NCBI GenBank assembly: GCA_963695505.1
Contig: CAVOGX010000009.1
Coordinates: 62,001-126,000 of the forward strand
DNA from: JACSRF01 sp963695505
Lineage (GTDB): Bacteria > Chloroflexota > Anaerolineae > Promineifilales > Promineifilaceae
Length of the DNA stretch: 64,000 nucleotides
Direction: 5' to 3'
Made by a program: the position numbers and the translations under genes. The notes under the pieces are model-generated. The model was not told the DNA's origin. It did not search any database and saw nothing but the letters and a program-made list of their open reading frames with translations. This document shows, piece by piece, positions 17,753 through 25,705 of this stretch (position 1 is the stretch's first letter; every line of letters starts with the position of its first letter).

Positions 17753-18844
17753 TTACCCTAACGCCACCATGGGCGTCGAGTCGTACGGCTGGTTTATGAC
17801 AGCCCAACCAGAGATTACCCTGGCTGCGTTACTATCGGCATTGTCAGCGTGACCACAAGACCGACAGCGAAATTGACTTTGCGAAGGACGATTCTGCTTT
17901 TCACAATGACCACACTCCGCACACGTCTGCGAGCTGTAAGCCGGGTGCACCACCTGCACCGGCACCCCCTGCAGGGCCGCCTTGTACAGAATCTTCCGCT
18001 GCAGGTCATGGAAGGACCAACCGTGCATCTGCCGCCGCTGCGCGCGCCTAACCCTTACCCGGTCCCGGATGCCCCGGAGCTCTTCCAGGGCTATCCCCCG
18101 ACCGGTGCGTTGCGCGCGGGTTACTATCTCCTTGGCAATGCGGTGGTTCTCCTGGCGCACCATGCGCCCCTCTCGTCCGCTCAAGCGCCGCAAGAGCCGT
18201 CGCGCGCTCTTGCTCCCCTTGGCCTGCAGCCGCCGCCGCTGGCGGAAGCGCCGCTCCCGGATGCCCAGCAGCTGGCTGCCGCTGTACTGCTGGCCGTCGC
18301 TGTCGGTGGCGATGTTGACAATCCCCAGGTCCACACCCAGGTATTCGTCGACGGCCATGGGCTCAGGGGTCGCCACCTCACAGCTGACCGCCAGGTAGAA
18401 CTGGCCGCGCACAAAGCAGAGGTCCGACTCCCCCCGTTCCCCCTGCAGCCGGGCCAGCGCCTGGGCAGAGCCAACATAGGGAATGGACTGCCGTCCGGCC
18501 ACTGTCCAGATGCTCACCCTCTGCTGGGCCAGGTTGAAGGAGAGTATCCGCGCATCGTAGGGAAAGGCGCCGCGCTGGCTGAAGCCGCGCTGTTTCTTGC
18601 GGCTGGCTTTGTACCCGTCGGCCACCTTGGCGATGGCCCGAATCACCATCTGTGCCGAGAGGTGGAACTGCTGGCGGCACGCTTTGTAGACCAGCTTGTG
18701 CAGGGCGTACTGCTTGAAGGTCTTTTCGCGAAAGGCGGTCTCGCTGATGGCGTTGCAGCACTGGTTGGCGGTGGCCAGGGTGGCCAGCAGGCAGTCGAAC
18801 TGGGCAGGCGTAGGCTGGAGCTTGAGCTTCGCGGTCAACTTCAT
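17753..18844 (-). CDS. tnpB: TnpB RNA-guided endonuclease (transposon nuclease)
   Basis: 363 residues from the ATG at 18844 (a GTG two codons earlier is possible). All key residues are present: RuvC-I Asp172 in YLGVDLGIVNIA, RuvC-II Glu254 in IALEEL, RuvC-III Asp337 in HADNADSNAAR, and the four Cys of the zinc ribbon (308, 311, 327, 330; CAECG and CRSCG). TnpB uses an omega RNA from the element right end to cut DNA at the empty donor or target site and so keeps the element in the population. The length is typical. With no TnpA here, movement would need a transposase in trans. Confidence 0.95.
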   Translation of the reverse strand: MKLTAKLKLQPTPAQFDCLLATLATANQCCNAISETAFREKTFKQYALHKLVYKACRQQFHLSAQMVIRAIAKVADGYKASRKKQRGFSQRGAFPYDARILSFNLAQQRVSIWTVAGRQSIPYVGSAQALARLQGERGESDLCFVRGQFYLAVSCEVATPEPMAVDEYLGVDLGIVNIATDSDGQQYSGSQLLGIRERRFRQRRRLQAKGSKSARRLLRRLSGREGRMVRQENHRIAKEIVTRAQRTGRGIALEELRGIRDRVRVRRAQRRQMHGWSFHDLQRKILYKAALQGVPVQVVHPAYSSQTCAECGHCEKQNRPSQSQFRCRSCGHADNADSNAARVISGWAVINQPYDSTPMVALG

Positions 18845-18851
18845 GCCCACA

Positions 18852-18871
18852 ATTATAGCACAGATGTGCTA
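18852..18871 (-). promoter_or_regulatory. tnpB -10 box with overlapping palindrome
   Basis: On the minus strand, TATAAT (18857-18852) ends 7 bases before the tnpB ATG, which implies a leaderless transcript. The perfect inverted repeat TAGCACA-TC-TGTGCTA (18871-18856) overlaps it and could be an operator. Confidence 0.55.
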
Positions 18872-18910
18872 ATTTGTATTGGGCTAAATCAGCCACCAAT
18901 GGCGCTTCCT

Positions 18911-18931
18911 CCCCGCAGCAGAGCAACGGGG
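18911..18931 (-). repeat. Left-end hairpin of the tnpB element
   Basis: CCCCG ... CGGGG with an inner GC/GC pair, similar in outline to the right-end hairpin, about 22 bases from the junction with the epimerase 3' part. Confidence 0.65.
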
Positions 18932-19190
18932 TTTCCGCGCCGGGAGATTTTATGAAATTCAGGACCAATATTTGTGTGCCGACAAAACTCGCCAAGTTTT
19001 GGGCTGGCAGCCGCACTATTCACTGGCCCGGGGTTTGCAAGAAACATTGGCCTGGTATGCAGCATTTTTCCAACACGCCTGAGGTCATGACACATCACAA
19101 AATAATCGTGGCGCAACTCCCGCAAGACTGCTCGTATTGTCGAGGTATTAGCAAAGCGCCAGTCAGGGATGCTTTTTTGGGGGGCTGCTT

Positions 19191-20117
19191 ATGCGGGTGT
19201 TCGTAACTGGGGCCACAGGTTTCATTGGCCTGCATCTGATCAACCATTTGTTGCAAAACACGTCCCATAGTGTGGTGCTGCTGCTGCGCGAGCGTTACAG
19301 TGACCCTCGTTTTTTGCCTCAAGGGCTGGCTGAACTGCAGCGGGCAATGGCGGAGCGGGTAACGGCCGTTTATGCTGACCTGCGTAATTTCCAGCTCACA
19401 GTTAGAGCTGTGCGCCAGGCGGAAGCAGACGTGGTTATCCATTTAGCGGCGGTCGGAGCGACGGATCCGTTCCTAGGGGTAGAAACGGCTATGCGGCATA
19501 ATTTTACCGGTACGGTAAATTTGCTGCGGGCTTGCTTCGAGAAGAGCTTTCACACTCGTCAGGTGCTGGTAGCGCGTACGCCGGGGGAGATGAGCGCCAT
19601 GAACGTTTATGCTGCCAGCAAAGCCGCCAGTTGGGCCTTTTGCCAGATGTATGCTCGCACTCAGGGTTGGCCTATTACAGGGGCCATGATCTTCCAGGCT
19701 TATGGGCCGGGGCAGCCAGAACAGACTGTAGTAGCTGCTGCGGCGCAGGCAGCCCTAACCGGACAAAACTTCCCCATGACTGCCGGAACCCAGCAGCGAG
19801 ACTGGGTATATGTGGGAGACGTGGCAGCGGGTTTGACCGCAGGCGTAGAAGCAAGCCTGCCGCCGGGGGCAACCTTTGATGTAGGTACAGGCAAATTAAC
19901 GGCCGTAGTCGACGTGGTCCGCCAAATTTTTAGCCTGGCGAACAGGGGTGGGCAGCCGCTGCCCGGGAGGTTGCCCCAACGCCCTGGTGAGGATTCGGCC
20001 CAGGTAGCCGACGCCGTGCGCACGAAAGAGTTAGTGGGATGGGAAACGGCCGTTTCGCTGCAGGCGGGTCTGACAAAAACGCTCGCCGCACTCAACAAAT
20101 CCTTTTCTAAAGAGTAA
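19191..20117 (+). CDS. NAD-dependent epimerase/dehydratase
   Basis: 308 residues of the extended SDR fold: N-terminal VFVTGATGFIGLHL, VVIHLAAVGATDP and the catalytic MNVYAASKAASW (YxxxK). The late motif QRDWVYVGDVAAGL matches nucleotide-sugar epimerases. The Thr/Ser-Ser stretch of the active site seems replaced by ARTPGEMSA, so the catalytic Ser/Thr is not obvious. It probably works on the NDP-sugar made by the RfbF-like enzyme and the interrupted dehydratase. It begins 108 bases after the restored end of the latter, so the three form one cluster. Confidence 0.85.
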   Translation: MRVFVTGATGFIGLHLINHLLQNTSHSVVLLLRERYSDPRFLPQGLAELQRAMAERVTAVYADLRNFQLTVRAVRQAEADVVIHLAAVGATDPFLGVETAMRHNFTGTVNLLRACFEKSFHTRQVLVARTPGEMSAMNVYAASKAASWAFCQMYARTQGWPITGAMIFQAYGPGQPEQTVVAAAAQAALTGQNFPMTAGTQQRDWVYVGDVAAGLTAGVEASLPPGATFDVGTGKLTAVVDVVRQIFSLANRGGQPLPGRLPQRPGEDSAQVADAVRTKELVGWETAVSLQAGLTKTLAALNKSFSKE

Positions 20118-20225
20118 CCCAAATAGGCCATTGTGACTGGCACGCGCCTCTTATAAAATGCGAGAGTACTTACCAACTGGCAAATGACTAGCACTGCACC
20201 TATTCATGAGGAGTCTTAAAACAAG

Positions 20226-20882
20226 ATGCAACAAATTCAATTGGACCACGCAGATGCTTTCAACCACCATTTTGAAACCAACGCTAACCCAACTAACGTC
20301 AAGCAAAAATTACAGCGCTTGCATCAGCCCGAACAAGTAACCCTTCTCTATGCGGCCACCTCTACAAACCAGCCCCCAACCAGTTTTTTAGTTCGTAACG
20401 ATTACGACAAAACTCTGGCCCACGCGGTAACTGCCCATGGGGGTTTTATACTTGAAGCGGGGCAAAAAATGATTTCAGCTTTGTTCATGAAGGATGGTCA
20501 GAATGATCCAGCATTTCAGGCAGTTTCCGCCGGATTAGCGTTGATTGACCAGGTCATGACGGCCAATGAGTATCGGCTAGCATCTGGTAGCACAACCTTA
20601 CGCTTGGGAATAGGCATCTCTACTGGCCTGGCAAGCTTGCAGCGGGATGGAGAGACTGTCCGGCTTGTAAACGAAACCGCCTACCAAGTGTTGGAAACAG
20701 CAAGACAGCTATGCAATCTTAATCAACAAACGCCATTCCCGGCGGCTTTTATTAGTCAAGAGACCTTCGCGTTGCTATCAACTTTTGAATGGCACATTGA
20801 AAATATGGGTCCTGTTTGGTTACCAGACCAATCTAATGCATTAACAATTCATGCCGTCATGCGGCCTGTGCAATTTCACTAG
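20226..20882 (+). CDS. Degenerate class III nucleotidyl cyclase-like domain protein
   Basis: 218 residues with no signal or TM. The order of conserved blocks matches an adenylate/guanylate cyclase domain: VTLLYAATS (for VTVLFADI), HGGFILEAGQKMISALF (for the GD loop), LRLGIGISTG and LVNETAYQVLETARQL (for the GDAVN block). The two metal-binding Asp residues and the Asn/Arg transition-state pair are not kept, so it is probably a non-catalytic nucleotide-binding or dimerisation module. GAGGAG precedes the start at a somewhat long distance, and a TATAAA lies about 70 bases upstream. Confidence 0.65.
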   Translation: MQQIQLDHADAFNHHFETNANPTNVKQKLQRLHQPEQVTLLYAATSTNQPPTSFLVRNDYDKTLAHAVTAHGGFILEAGQKMISALFMKDGQNDPAFQAVSAGLALIDQVMTANEYRLASGSTTLRLGIGISTGLASLQRDGETVRLVNETAYQVLETARQLCNLNQQTPFPAAFISQETFALLSTFEWHIENMGPVWLPDQSNALTIHAVMRPVQFH

Positions 20883-20910
20883 CTCCCATTCATTCAAAAC
20901 CAAGACCCGA

Positions 20911-20944
20911 AAGCCGATGCAGCAGCCATGCCATCGGCTTTTCA
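20911..20944 (+). terminator. Intrinsic terminator after the cyclase-like gene
   Basis: AAGCCGATG / CATCGGCTT stem with a short loop, followed by TTTTC. Confidence 0.75.
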
Positions 20945-21051
20945 ATTTGGCTGGTTCCTGGTTTGGGGGGATAAAGGGAATCATTAACATTCTGATTACC
21001 AAATCTTAGCCACCGTTTAACATTTGAACCGGTCCTGCGGCAACTACGGCG

Positions 21052-21079
21052 TTGCCGTGCATTTTGAGCATGCTATAAT
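21052..21079 (+). promoter_or_regulatory. Promoter of the sugar ABC importer operon
   Basis: TTGCCG (21052-21057), a 16-base spacer and a perfect TATAAT (21074-21079), about 40 bases before the first permease gene. Confidence 0.65.
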
Positions 21080-21121
21080 CAAGCCATCTATCGGCAAGCA
21101 GTGCTAGCCTGAGGAGCAGTT

Positions 21122-22843
21122 ATGGCAAGTCAAGCAGCAACAGGACAGGAAACGGCCGTTACGCAACACACCCAAGGTTTCTTCTCTGGTCGGCGTGGCC
21201 GAAAACTCAAAGAGGTAGCCCTGGCCTATCTTCTTCTTCTCCCTGCTTTTCTCATCATCTTTACTTTTGGCATTTTCCCCCTTGCTTTTTCTGTATACCA
21301 AAGCACGCTACGCGGCCTGAATAAAATCGTCGGTACCTATGACGGCCTCGGCAATTACACCAGAGCCTTAGGTAATCTGGCCTACGTCCTCGGTTTTTGG
21401 ATGGCAATCATTTTCCTCTACCTGGGTATCATCGCCGGAATCAAATTATTCAAAACAGCCAGAAAAAATAATGACAAACCCTGGGTGTTAGCATTACCTG
21501 GCCTTATCCTGGCAGCCGGTTTTGCCTTGCTCTTACGCTTCGTGTTTCGTTTCTTGCCTGAGGCGTTAGGCGTAGCCGAACTCATCAGAGCGGCCAAGCA
21601 AGCGGGCAGGCCCGAAACCACAACTGTACTATTCCGGGAATTCCTGGGAGAGGCTTGGCGTTTGCCAGAAATTCAACAATCTTTCTGGCTGCCGATGATC
21701 ATCTTTTTTATTGGGGCCGCAGTAGTTTACGGCTTTTTACGCTTTCTCCCTCATAGCCCCAAAAATCCTGAATATCTGGGTGGCTTCATTCAATCAAGCC
21801 TTTATTTGTTTGGCGGAATCTTTTTAGCCTGGTTCACCTGGACAGAGGTTCAAGCAGCATATGCTGCCGCTTTTGAGGATGGCGAAACGCTAGAAATCTG
21901 GGCTCAGGCCATAACTATCAGTGCCGGGTTAATCCTGCTGTTGCTTTCTTGGGTTGTTTGGCGAGGAGCCAGTCATCAGGATTCCAACCGCAGCACTTTT
22001 ATGCGACTAGCAGGCGGCGCATTGCTCCTTATTGGTGCGTGGGTCCTCATTGGAGAGCTTCCCCTTGCCGCTGCCTCAGGAGATGAGGATTGGTATAGCG
22101 GGTTACTCAATACTGTATTTTATTCTGCCGGTTCAATCCCCTTTCAATTCACAATTTCATTGATGTTAGCCACCTTCTTGTTTCAAGATATCAAGGGGAA
22201 ATCCTTCTTCCGCATGTTGTTCTTTTTGCCTTACGTAACCCCTGCCGTTGGGGCAGCAGCCTCGTTTCGGATTCTGTTTTCCGGTAGAGTAGACGGGCCG
22301 ATGAACCGCATCTTGACAGGGTTAGGATTTGAACCACTGGGTTGGCTAAACGAATCCACCGGCATTTTTCAAATGATACTCGGTGAAAGCGTCAATTTGC
22401 CAACTTGGGCAGCAGGCCCCAGTCTCTCATTGGTTGTCATCATTATTTTTGGTATCTGGACATTTGTTGGGTTCAATACGGTAATTTTTCTGGCGGGACT
22501 GGGTGCTATCCCCAATGAGTTGTATGAAGCAGCCTCCATTGATGGTGGTAACCGTTGGTCTCAATTCCGCCACATTACCCTCCCTCTCCTCTCACCTACC
22601 ATCTATTTCCTGACCTTATATGCCGTTATAGGTACTTTTAAAGCCTTCAACCACATTTATGTCTTACGCACCAGTGCCGCACTCGGAACGGCCGATACTG
22701 CCAGCCTCGTAATTTTCGATGCCATGAAGCGCGATACGCGTTATGGTTATGCTGCGGCGCTGGCGGTTTTGCTTCTCATCATTGTCATGGGCCTGACTAT
22801 TATCAACAATCGCATTGCCAGCAAGAGGGTGTTTTATGGCTGA
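21122..22843 (+). CDS. Sugar ABC transporter permease, MalF type, with membrane insertion
   Basis: 573 residues. The C-terminal ~280 residues are a standard binding-protein-dependent permease with the EAA loop EAASIDGGNRWSQFRHITLPLLSP that contacts the ATPase. Between the first TM helix and this core lies an insert of about 250 residues with several extra hydrophobic helices, where E. coli MalF has its periplasmic P2 loop. GAGGAG stands six bases before the ATG. The stop overlaps the start of the second permease by 8 bases. It imports a sugar or glycerol-phosphate-type solute; the exact substrate is not readable. Confidence 0.9.
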   Translation: MASQAATGQETAVTQHTQGFFSGRRGRKLKEVALAYLLLLPAFLIIFTFGIFPLAFSVYQSTLRGLNKIVGTYDGLGNYTRALGNLAYVLGFWMAIIFLYLGIIAGIKLFKTARKNNDKPWVLALPGLILAAGFALLLRFVFRFLPEALGVAELIRAAKQAGRPETTTVLFREFLGEAWRLPEIQQSFWLPMIIFFIGAAVVYGFLRFLPHSPKNPEYLGGFIQSSLYLFGGIFLAWFTWTEVQAAYAAAFEDGETLEIWAQAITISAGLILLLLSWVVWRGASHQDSNRSTFMRLAGGALLLIGAWVLIGELPLAAASGDEDWYSGLLNTVFYSAGSIPFQFTISLMLATFLFQDIKGKSFFRMLFFLPYVTPAVGAAASFRILFSGRVDGPMNRILTGLGFEPLGWLNESTGIFQMILGESVNLPTWAAGPSLSLVVIIIFGIWTFVGFNTVIFLAGLGAIPNELYEAASIDGGNRWSQFRHITLPLLSPTIYFLTLYAVIGTFKAFNHIYVLRTSAALGTADTASLVIFDAMKRDTRYGYAAALAVLLLIIVMGLTIINNRIASKRVFYG

Positions 22844-23723
22844 TTTAGCAACTGCTCCCATCAAAGAACCCAAACTCCACCCCAAGACACAACGGGTCGA
22901 TATTGGGCGCATTTTCATTTACATCGTCCTCATTATCGGTGGGCTACTGGCTATCATCCCCTTTATTTTTTCTGTCAGTGTATCCTTGATGAACCTGACC
23001 GAAGCCTCTGGACGTGCCCTGCTGCCCGCTACCCCTCAATGGGACAATTACGTGCAGGCCTGGAATGACGCCAACTTTGGCCTCTACTTTTGGAACAGCG
23101 TCAAAATCGCTCTGATCACCGTTAGCGGTCAGGTAATATTCAGCACCCTTGCCGCTTATGCCTTCGCCCGCATCGAATTTCCGGGTAAAAATTTCCTGTT
23201 CGCCTTGCTGCTTTCTACATTGATATTGCCCGAAGCAGTTACCTGGGTTCCCAACTTCATCACCGTGATCTGGCTCGATCGCATTACCCCCCTCAGGTGG
23301 ATTAACAATTGGCCGGCACTCACCATTCCCTTTATGGCCAGCGCCTTTAGCATTTTGCTGCTCCGGCAGTTTTTCCAGCAAATACCCGAAGAGCTATGGG
23401 ACTCAGCTCAAATTGACGGAGCAGGTCACATGCGTTATCTTATTCAAGTCGTCATGCCACTTTCTCGGGCCGTTTTAGTAACAGTTGTCTTGTTTAACTT
23501 CATAGGTTCTTGGAATGCCTTGGCCTGGCCAATTCTGGTAACCCAAACACCTGATTGGCGACCCATTTCCTATGGCCTTCTTGCTTTCCTGGATGAAGCC
23601 GGCTCCCTGGCCCATTTACGCATGGCCGGGGCTGTTATCACCATTCTGCCTTTAATCATCGTCTATTTCTTTACGCAAAAAGAGTTTACAGAAGGAATCG
23701 CCACGACCGGCCTTAAAGGTTAA
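22836..23723 (+). CDS. Sugar ABC transporter permease, MalG type
   Basis: 295 residues with six TM helices and the EAA-like loop ELWDSAQIDGAGHMRYLIQVVMPLSRAV. The C-terminus TEGIATTGLKG is typical of MalG/UgpE-like permeases. The ATG at 22836 has GAGGG upstream and overlaps the preceding stop (ATGGCTGA), which indicates translational coupling. It partners the MalF-type protein and the downstream lipoprotein. Confidence 0.93.
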   Translation: MADLATAPIKEPKLHPKTQRVDIGRIFIYIVLIIGGLLAIIPFIFSVSVSLMNLTEASGRALLPATPQWDNYVQAWNDANFGLYFWNSVKIALITVSGQVIFSTLAAYAFARIEFPGKNFLFALLLSTLILPEAVTWVPNFITVIWLDRITPLRWINNWPALTIPFMASAFSILLLRQFFQQIPEELWDSAQIDGAGHMRYLIQVVMPLSRAVLVTVVLFNFIGSWNALAWPILVTQTPDWRPISYGLLAFLDEAGSLAHLRMAGAVITILPLIIVYFFTQKEFTEGIATTGLKG

Positions 23724-23754
23724 ACTGTCCGGCGTAAATTCACTTAAGGAGGTG

Positions 23755-23835
23755 ATGCTTCCGGAAATATTGGTCCAATTTTTTAACCAAGGGAAAAAAC
23801 TTCGAAAAGAAGTTTTCGAAAAACAGTATATTTAA
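23755..23835 (+). CDS. Possible 26-residue leader peptide before the binding protein
   Basis: An 81-base ORF (MLPEILVQFFNQ ... FEKQYI) whose ATG is embedded in AAGGAGGTGAT (23746-23756), a full match to the complement of the 16S rRNA 3' end. The spacing to its own ATG is only two bases, so initiation may be poor. It ends 26 bases before the solute-binding protein and spans the hairpin at 23796-23816. It may be a regulatory leader or a ribosome standby site rather than a gene. Confidence 0.3.
   Translation: MLPEILVQFFNQGKKLRKEVFEKQYI
23796..23816 (+). promoter_or_regulatory. Intercistronic hairpin upstream of the binding protein
   Basis: AAAACTTC-GAAAA-GAAGTTTT, an 8-base stem. It is A/T-rich and lacks a long T tract, so it is more likely an mRNA processing or stability element than a terminator. 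Confidence 0.5.
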
Positions 23836-23861
23836 AACTCTATTTGGAGGAGATTTAAAAA

Positions 23862-25439
23862 ATGTCAAAACGCAATTGGATTAAACTTTTATTGGTAATG
23901 ACCTTCGCCCTGTCGCTCCTGCTGGTGGCCTGTGACGGTACAACTCAGGAAGCCGTCGACTCTGCTGTCGAACAAGCGCAAGACGTCATCGAAGAAGTAG
24001 CCCCAACGGTTGAAGCTGCGGTAGAAGAAGTTGCCACAACTGTTGCTGAAGAACCGATGGAAGAGCCTACCGAAGAACCCATGGAAGAGCCTATGGAAGA
24101 ACCCACTGAGGAACCTAAGGAAGAGCCTATGATGGCTGAAGCCGAGACCAATGGGTTAACTGAATGTGTTGTCGCCACAGAAGGGCCTTTAGCTGGTATC
24201 GATCCTACCGATGTAAGCATTGTGTGGTGGCACAACCACAGTGGGTCACGCGAAGAAAACATGCTGCCCCTTATCGACGAGTTCAACAACACCAACCCCT
24301 GCGGCATTACGGTGGAAGCACAAAATCAGGGCAGCTACAATGATATTCGTGACAAGGTTAACAGCAGCAGCGCCGCCGGTGAATTACCGGCCGCCTTGGT
24401 AGTCGGTTATCAAAATGACCAGGCTTTCTACCAGCTAAATAACGCCCTGGCCGACCTGAACCCCTATGTAGACGACGCCACCTGGGGTCTGGGTGCGGCA
24501 AAGGATGACTTTTATCCCAGCTTCTTCAACCAGAGCATCCACCCGGCATTTGGCGACCAGCGCCTAGGGTTCCCGCCTAACCGTTCGATGGAAGTTTTGT
24601 ACTACAATCAAACCTGGTTGGAAGAACTGGGTTTTGATGGACCACCTGAAACCCCCGATCAATTCCGGGAGATGTCTTGTGCCGCCGCAGCAGCCAACGG
24701 CGATGGAACGGGCGGCTTCATTTTGCGCGACGATGCATCAGCAGTGGCCGCCTGGACATTTGCTTATGGTGGCGATGTACTGACCGAAGATGGCACAGGC
24801 TACGTCTACAATAGTCCGGCCACCGTTGAGGCCATGACCTTCTTGAAAGGGATGCTCGACGATGGCTGCGCCTACTTCTTCACCGAAGGTTTCCCAAACC
24901 CTGAATTTGCTGCTCGCCGCGCTATTTTCACCATGGGTTCCAGCTCTGGTATTCCATTCTATGCCGGGGATGTGGCGACGGTTGCAGAAGAAACAGGTAA
25001 CGATCCCGATGTTTGGGGGGTGACAGCAATTCCGCACATCACCCCAGAACCAGTGCAGAATATCTATGGTGGCGACATCATGATTACGGCAACTACGCCA
25101 GAACAGCAGTTGGCGGCCTGGATTTTTATCAAATGGTTTACCACCCCAGAAGTGCAGGCGCAGTGGGATCAAATCAGTGGTTACTTCCCCACTCGCCAGG
25201 CAACCAGCGAATTCTTGGGTGACTTCTTCACCGAAAATCCGCAGTGGGCGCAGGCCGTTGACCTTCTACCTTATTCTTACTACGAACCCCAGTTGATTTC
25301 TTATCAATCAACCCGTGACGCAGCCGAGGAGGCTTTCAACGCCATTATGCAGGGCGCAGATGTCCAGGCAACTTTGGACGACTTGACAGAAAACGCCAAT
25401 GAAATGCAAGAAGAGTTGATGTCAGAAATCGAAAATTAA
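23862..25439 (+). CDS. Extracellular solute-binding lipoprotein of the sugar ABC importer
   Basis: 525 residues. The signal peptide ends in a lipobox LLVAC with the lipidated Cys24. A Glu/Pro-rich linker of repeated EEPMEEPTEEP units (about residues 65-90) holds the domain away from the membrane. The rest is a family 1 (MalE/UgpB-like) binding protein: VWWHNHSG, VGYQNDQAFYQL, LGFPPNRSMEVLYYNQTWLEELG and AWIFIKWFTTPEVQAQW. GGAGGAG precedes the ATG. It is the last gene of the operon; the ATPase is not here, but a UgpC/MsmX type lies at 33486. Confidence 0.93.
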   Translation: MSKRNWIKLLLVMTFALSLLLVACDGTTQEAVDSAVEQAQDVIEEVAPTVEAAVEEVATTVAEEPMEEPTEEPMEEPMEEPTEEPKEEPMMAEAETNGLTECVVATEGPLAGIDPTDVSIVWWHNHSGSREENMLPLIDEFNNTNPCGITVEAQNQGSYNDIRDKVNSSSAAGELPAALVVGYQNDQAFYQLNNALADLNPYVDDATWGLGAAKDDFYPSFFNQSIHPAFGDQRLGFPPNRSMEVLYYNQTWLEELGFDGPPETPDQFREMSCAAAAANGDGTGGFILRDDASAVAAWTFAYGGDVLTEDGTGYVYNSPATVEAMTFLKGMLDDGCAYFFTEGFPNPEFAARRAIFTMGSSSGIPFYAGDVATVAEETGNDPDVWGVTAIPHITPEPVQNIYGGDIMITATTPEQQLAAWIFIKWFTTPEVQAQWDQISGYFPTRQATSEFLGDFFTENPQWAQAVDLLPYSYYEPQLISYQSTRDAAEEAFNAIMQGADVQATLDDLTENANEMQEELMSEIEN

Positions 25440-25501
25440 TTCTGGCATAGTTCTAGTTCTCGGATAGGTTGACACACCTCACGAGAATAGATGATACCTA
25501 G

Positions 25502-25537
25502 AAGACGGACCCAGAAACACCTGGGTCCGTCTTTTTT
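25502..25537 (+). terminator. Strong terminator of the ABC importer operon
   Basis: AAGACGGACCCAG / CTGGGTCCGTCTT stem, 13 bases long, followed by TTTTTT. Confidence 0.92.
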
Positions 25538-25705
25538 GCTGAATAAAGCCCCAAAACGAATGGTTTAATTGGCAAACCAGATAATTCTTACTACACTCAG
25601 GGTCCGGGATTTTCTTGGAAATTGATGTTGATGATTGGATGGTAATACATCGTTAAGGCTTAGACTGAATTTAGTGGGAATGTATTTCTGCAGGTGAGGA
25701 AACCT

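Larger units (their letters stand above)
17725..18953 (-). mobile_element. IS200/IS605-type element carrying only tnpB (IS1341-like group)
   Basis: About 1229 bases with one gene, tnpB, and no TnpA transposase. Each end carries an imperfect hairpin (17731-17750 and 18911-18931) and there is no inverted-repeat pair or clear target duplication, as expected for this family. Boundaries come from the restored epimerase frame; an AT at both edges leaves a 2-base ambiguity. The tnpB stop lies 28 bases from the right end, so the omega RNA would overlap the tnpB 3' region. It holds none of the ACGGCCGT palindromes that mark the host sequence. Confidence 0.88.
16876..19082 (+). pseudogene. NAD-dependent epimerase/dehydratase interrupted by an IS element
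   Basis: An extended SDR enzyme split by insertion. The 5' part (16876-17724, 283 codons) has FITGCTGHVGSWL, the catalytic YEVSKSCAD and the C-terminal substrate region up to RNEARN. The 3' part (18954-19082, 42 codons plus stop) encodes EIQDQYLCADKTRQVLGW and ends ETLAWYAAFFQHA, the usual tail of CDP-glucose 4,6-dehydratase-like enzymes. Joining 17724 to 18954 restores 325 residues in frame. As it stands the 5' frame reads 24 foreign residues into the element and stops at 17799. The truncated product keeps the active site but lacks the last helices, so activity is doubtful. Confidence 0.9.

Noticed and set aside
17849..18955. 368-residue plus-strand ORF inside the IS element
   Set aside because: It is the antisense shadow of tnpB, rich in Pro/Arg/His and without any recognisable domain, while tnpB on the other strand has all catalytic motifs.
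23996..24135. Repeat array with GAAGAACC/GAAGAGCC units, CRISPR-like at first sight
   Set aside because: It is the in-frame Glu/Pro linker of the binding protein, with no spacers.
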